From the NCBI GenBank assembly GCA_025965895.1, contig JAOPWC010000185.1, positions 1-64,000 of the forward strand: a stretch of DNA of 64,000 nt, written 5' to 3'. A program made the position numbers and the translations under genes. The notes below the pieces were generated by a model, which ran no database searches, was not told the origin of the DNA, and was given only the letters and a program-made list of their open reading frames with translations. The stretch is from Mycobacterium sp. GTDB taxonomy: Bacteria > Actinomycetota > Actinomycetes > Mycobacteriales > Mycobacteriaceae. Of the stretch, positions 60,730 through 64,000 are shown in pieces (position 1 is the first letter of the stretch; each line of letters opens with the position of its first letter).

Positions 60730-61019
60730 CGGGCCGCGTCCCGCTGCCGCGCACGCCGCCAGAGCCTCAAGGATCCGCCGGCGGCGGCAAATATCGCCAG
60801 CTCGTCGGCGAAAATATGGTGCCCCTGTCTACGCACGTGACTGTTCGCCGTCCCCCCACCGGTTCTGACCGGCCCCGTTATCAGCCAAATGGTGACACCT
60901 CCGGTGTGTCGGCGCGAATGCTTAGGCTAATGACCTGCCGATACCAGTAAAGACAACTGTTGGGTATCAATCTGCACCAGATAAGGCAGCGATTTAATTT
61001 CATAGGCCACCATTAACGA

Positions 61020-61754
61020 ATGCAAACGCAGCGCGACGACCGGCCGGACACGGTGGCCGATCAGAATCGGGCGCCGCATCTGCATCGCCGGGTGAGAAGT
61101 TTCCGCTCCCGGCGGTCGGCATTGACGGAGACTCAACAGCAGACATGGGACCGGCTGTGGCCCGTGCTCGGAATCGAGGCCCAGCCGGGTGCCCGGCCCC
61201 TGGACACAAAGCGCTGGTTTGGCAGATCGGCCCCCGTTGTCCTCGAAATAGGCAGTGGCACGGGGACTTCCACTACAGCTATGGCGCAGGCTGAACCGCA
61301 CCTGGACGTGGTGGCGGTGGAGGTGTACCGCCGCGGGCTCGCGCAGCTGCTCGGCCGTATCGACCGTGAAGGCATCACCAATGTGCGGTTGATCCGCGGC
61401 GACGGTCTCGACGTCCTCGAGAACATGGTCGGCAGCGATTCGTTGACCGGGGTGCGGGTGTTCTTCCCCGATCCATGGCCCAAGTCACGGCACCACAAGC
61501 GCAGGCTGCTGCAGCCGGGCACGGTCGCGCTGATCGCCGACCGGCTGCGGCCCGGCGGCGTGTTGCACGTCGCCACCGACCACCCTGGCTACGCGCAGCA
61601 GATCGCCGACGTCGGTGATGGCGAGCCGCGGTTGCGCCGCGTCGGCGCCCACCGTCGGCTGCCCATGTCCGTGCACCGACCTGTCACAAAGTATGAAGAC
61701 AAGGCCCACCACGCCGGCAGCGCCGTGGCTGAGCTGCTCTGGGAGAAACCATGA
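61020..61754 (+). CDS. trmB: tRNA (guanine-N7-)-methyltransferase
   Basis: VVLEIGSGTGTSTTAMAQAEPHLDVVAVEVYRRGLAQLL..., VRVFFPDPWPKSRHHKRRLLQPG. Confidence 0.95.
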   Translation: MQTQRDDRPDTVADQNRAPHLHRRVRSFRSRRSALTETQQQTWDRLWPVLGIEAQPGARPLDTKRWFGRSAPVVLEIGSGTGTSTTAMAQAEPHLDVVAVEVYRRGLAQLLGRIDREGITNVRLIRGDGLDVLENMVGSDSLTGVRVFFPDPWPKSRHHKRRLLQPGTVALIADRLRPGGVLHVATDHPGYAQQIADVGDGEPRLRRVGAHRRLPMSVHRPVTKYEDKAHHAGSAVAELLWEKP

Positions 61755-62425
61755 GCATGACGGAAGAGATCGTCGTGACACCGGAGGCGGAGGCGCCGCC
61801 ATCGCCCCGGCGAGTTCTGCTCGTCTGGGACGCGCCGAACCTCGACATGGGGCTGGGCTCGATCCTCGGTGGCCGGCCGACCGCCGCCTACCGTCCCCGC
61901 TTCGACGCGCTGGGCCGCTGGCTGCTCTCGCGCACTGCCGAGTTGGCCGGGGGGCACAACGAGGTGTCGATCGAACCCGAGGCCACGGTGTTCACGAACA
62001 TCGCCCCCGGCAGCGCCGATGTCGTGCGGCCGTGGGTCGAGGCCCTGCGTAATGTGGGGTTCGCGGTCTTCGCGAAACCGAAGATCGACGAGGACAGCGA
62101 CGTCGACAGCGATATGCTCGACCACATCGCGTTGCGGAACAGCGAGGGCCTGGCAGGTCTGCTGGTGGCTTCGGCGGACGGTCAGGCGTTTCGGCAGCCG
62201 CTGGAAGAAATCGCCCACTCCGGGGTGTCGGTCCAGGTGCTTGGATTTCGCGAACATGCGAGCTGGGCGCTAGCGTCGGAGACATTGAACTTCGTCGACT
62301 TGGAGGACATTCCTGGCGTTTTCCGGGAACCACTGCCGCGAGTCGGCTTAGATTCGCTACCAGATCAAGGGGCGTGGCTGCAGCCGTTCCGGCCGCTGTC
62401 GGCGCTGCTGACCGCGCGTGTGTAG
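61751..62425 (+). CDS. NYN-domain (PIN-like) protein (Rv0207c-like)
   Basis: RRVLLVWDAPNLDMGLGSILGGRPTAAYRPRFDALGRWLLSRTAEL..., KPKIDEDSDVDSDMLDHIALRNSEGLAGLLVASADGQAF; start overlaps trmB stop. Confidence 0.88.
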   Translation: MSMTEEIVVTPEAEAPPSPRRVLLVWDAPNLDMGLGSILGGRPTAAYRPRFDALGRWLLSRTAELAGGHNEVSIEPEATVFTNIAPGSADVVRPWVEALRNVGFAVFAKPKIDEDSDVDSDMLDHIALRNSEGLAGLLVASADGQAFRQPLEEIAHSGVSVQVLGFREHASWALASETLNFVDLEDIPGVFREPLPRVGLDSLPDQGAWLQPFRPLSALLTARV

Positions 62426-62474
62426 CCACAACAGAATGACGCGGTCCGCGAGAAAGAGCTAGTTAGGAGCATAG

Positions 62475-64000
62475 GTGTTCGCCTGGTGGGGTCGAACTGT
62501 GTACCGCTACCGGTTCATCGTGATCGGGGTGATGGTCGCGCTGTGCCTCGGCGGCGGCGCTTTCGGGCTCAGCCTTGGCAAGCACGTCACCCAGAGCGGC
62601 TTCTACGACGACGGCAGCCAATCGGCGAAGGCGTCCGTGCTGGCCGACACGGTCGACGGGAGGGACAGAACCGGTCACATCGTGGCGACGTTCACCGCCC
62701 CGGACGGCCAGACGGTGGACGACCCGCAATGGCAGGCCAGCATCGTCGACCAGCTGAACAAGCTGCAGGCCGACCATCCCAACCAAATCCTGGGCTGGGT
62801 GGGCTGGCTGAAGGCACCGAACAGCACAGACGCGACGGTGCAGAAGATGCATACGTCGGACATGAAACGCACGTTCGTCAGCATTCCGCTCAAGGGCAGC
62901 AACGACGACGAGATCCTCAACAACTACAAAGCCGTCCAACCTGCCCTGCAAAAGCTGGACGGCGGCAAGGTCGAACTGGCCGGCTTGCAGCCGGTGGCCA
63001 ACGAGCTGACCGGAACGATCGCCAAGGACCAGCTACGCATGGAGGTGCTGGCGCTGCCGTTGGTGGCAGTGGTGCTGTTCTTCGTGTTCGGCGGCGTGAT
63101 CGCCGCCGGGCTGCCGGTGATCGTCGGGGGTCTGGCCATCGCGGGCTCACTCGGCATCCTGCGGCTGATCGCGGTGTTCGGGCCGGTGCACTACTTCGCC
63201 CAACCCGTTGTCACGATGATCGGCCTCGGCATCGCGATCGACTACGGCCTGTTCGTGGTCAGCCGCTTCCGCGAGGAGATCGCCGACGGCTACGACACCG
63301 AGACGGCGGTACGCCGCACGGTGATGACCGCCGGGCGCACCGTGACGTTCTCGGCGGTGATCATCGTCGCGGCGGCGGCCGGCCTGCTGCTGTTCCCGCA
63401 GGGGTTCCTCAAGTCGCTGACCTATGCGGTCATCGCGGCGGTGATGTTTTCCGCGATCCTGTCGGTCACCCTTCTGCCGGCCTGCCTGGGCATCCTCGGC
63501 AGGCACGTCGATGCGTTCGGTGTCCGCACGCTGCTGCGGGTTCCGTTCCTGCGCAACTGGAGACTCACCAACTGGTGGTTGAATTGGCTGGCGGACCGCC
63601 TGCAGAAGACCAAGACCCGCGCAGAGATCGAGAACGGCTTCTGGGGCAAGCTCGTCAACCGGGTGATGAAGCGTCCAATCCTGTTCGCGGCGCCGATCAT
63701 CGTCATCCTGATCCTGCTGATCGTCCCCCTCGGGAAGCTGTCACTCGGGGGCATCAGCGAGAAGTATCTGCCGCCCGACAACCCTGTTCGCCAGTCGCAG
63801 GAAGATTTCGACCGGACGTTCCCCGGCTTCCGCACGCAACAGCTGACGTTGGTCATCCAGAACGCCACGCCCCCTCAGATCGACGAGATCGCCAATAAAG
63901 CCTCGCAACTCAGCGGATTCACCAATCCCGCCTGGCAACCGCGACCGGCCACCGACGAGGGCACCCACGATCCAAAAGTCACCGTCCTGCAGAACGGCCT
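62475..64000 (+). CDS. mmpL3: Trehalose monomycolate transporter MmpL3, N-terminal part (truncated by window end)
   Basis: GTG 62475 VFAWWGRTVYRYRFIVIGVMVALCLGGGAFGLSLGKHVTQSGFYDDGSQSAKAS..., IGLGIAIDYGLFVVSRFREE; no stop before the window end, so absent from the ORF track. Confidence 0.95.
   Translation, partial: MFAWWGRTVYRYRFIVIGVMVALCLGGGAFGLSLGKHVTQSGFYDDGSQSAKASVLADTVDGRDRTGHIVATFTAPDGQTVDDPQWQASIVDQLNKLQADHPNQILGWVGWLKAPNSTDATVQKMHTSDMKRTFVSIPLKGSNDDEILNNYKAVQPALQKLDGGKVELAGLQPVANELTGTIAKDQLRMEVLALPLVAVVLFFVFGGVIAAGLPVIVGGLAIAGSLGILRLIAVFGPVHYFAQPVVTMIGLGIAIDYGLFVVSRFREEIADGYDTETAVRRTVMTAGRTVTFSAVIIVAAAAGLLLFPQGFLKSLTYAVIAAVMFSAILSVTLLPACLGILGRHVDAFGVRTLLRVPFLRNWRLTNWWLNWLADRLQKTKTRAEIENGFWGKLVNRVMKRPILFAAPIIVILILLIVPLGKLSLGGISEKYLPPDNPVRQSQEDFDRTFPGFRTQQLTLVIQNATPPQIDEIANKASQLSGFTNPAWQPRPATDEGTHDPKVTVLQNG

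Noticed and set aside
59281-60840. 519-aa plus-strand ORF opposite the GTPase-like gene
   Set aside because: Arg/Gln/His-biased antisense frame without domain signal.
62486-63898. 470-aa plus-strand ORF inside mmpL3 in another frame
   Set aside because: Frame-shifted shadow of mmpL3, whose own frame is open through the window end and matches MmpL3.

Overview
High-GC actinobacterial DNA, about 50 genes and no rRNA, tRNA or CRISPR seen. From about 4.3 kb to the right end, gene order and protein sequences match the mycobacterial Rv0206c-Rv0249c region (M. tuberculosis numbering, recalled from memory, inverted): sdhB 3' end, Rv0245-like flavin reductase, fadE5, fadA2, fabG4, htdX, TetR, lpqI, [accessory block], Rv0236A-like, aftD, php, Rv0228-Rv0224c-like envelope cluster, [accessory block], Rv0223c-like ALDH, [accessory block], echA1, lipC, Rv0216-like, fadE3, fadD4, pckA, GTPase-like, trmB, NYN protein, mmpL3 (truncated by the window end). 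The left ~4.3 kb (typA, dodecin, hypothetical, sdhC-sdhA-5' sdhB) has a different neighbourhood and a more extreme GC3 style; the change falls inside conserved sdhB, suggesting a chimeric contig or a recombination junction. Main points for a second look: (i) that junction; (ii) a stand-alone pseudokinase-TM-discoidin-like protein resembling the C-terminal half of mycobacterial MviN/MurJ without the flippase domain; (iii) a perfect palindrome CTTACTC-N2-GAGTAAG upstream of the TetR gene and in the fadA2/fabG4 divergent promoter region, with a degenerate version before fadE5, giving a putative local regulon; (iv) adjacent gene remnants (epoxide hydrolase with its catalytic core deleted, TetR ligand domain without HTH); (v) an ACAD10/LvaA-like kinase coupled to an ALDH; (vi) several small tandem repeats at gene ends and starts. 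All homology calls are from reading the sequence; no searches were run.
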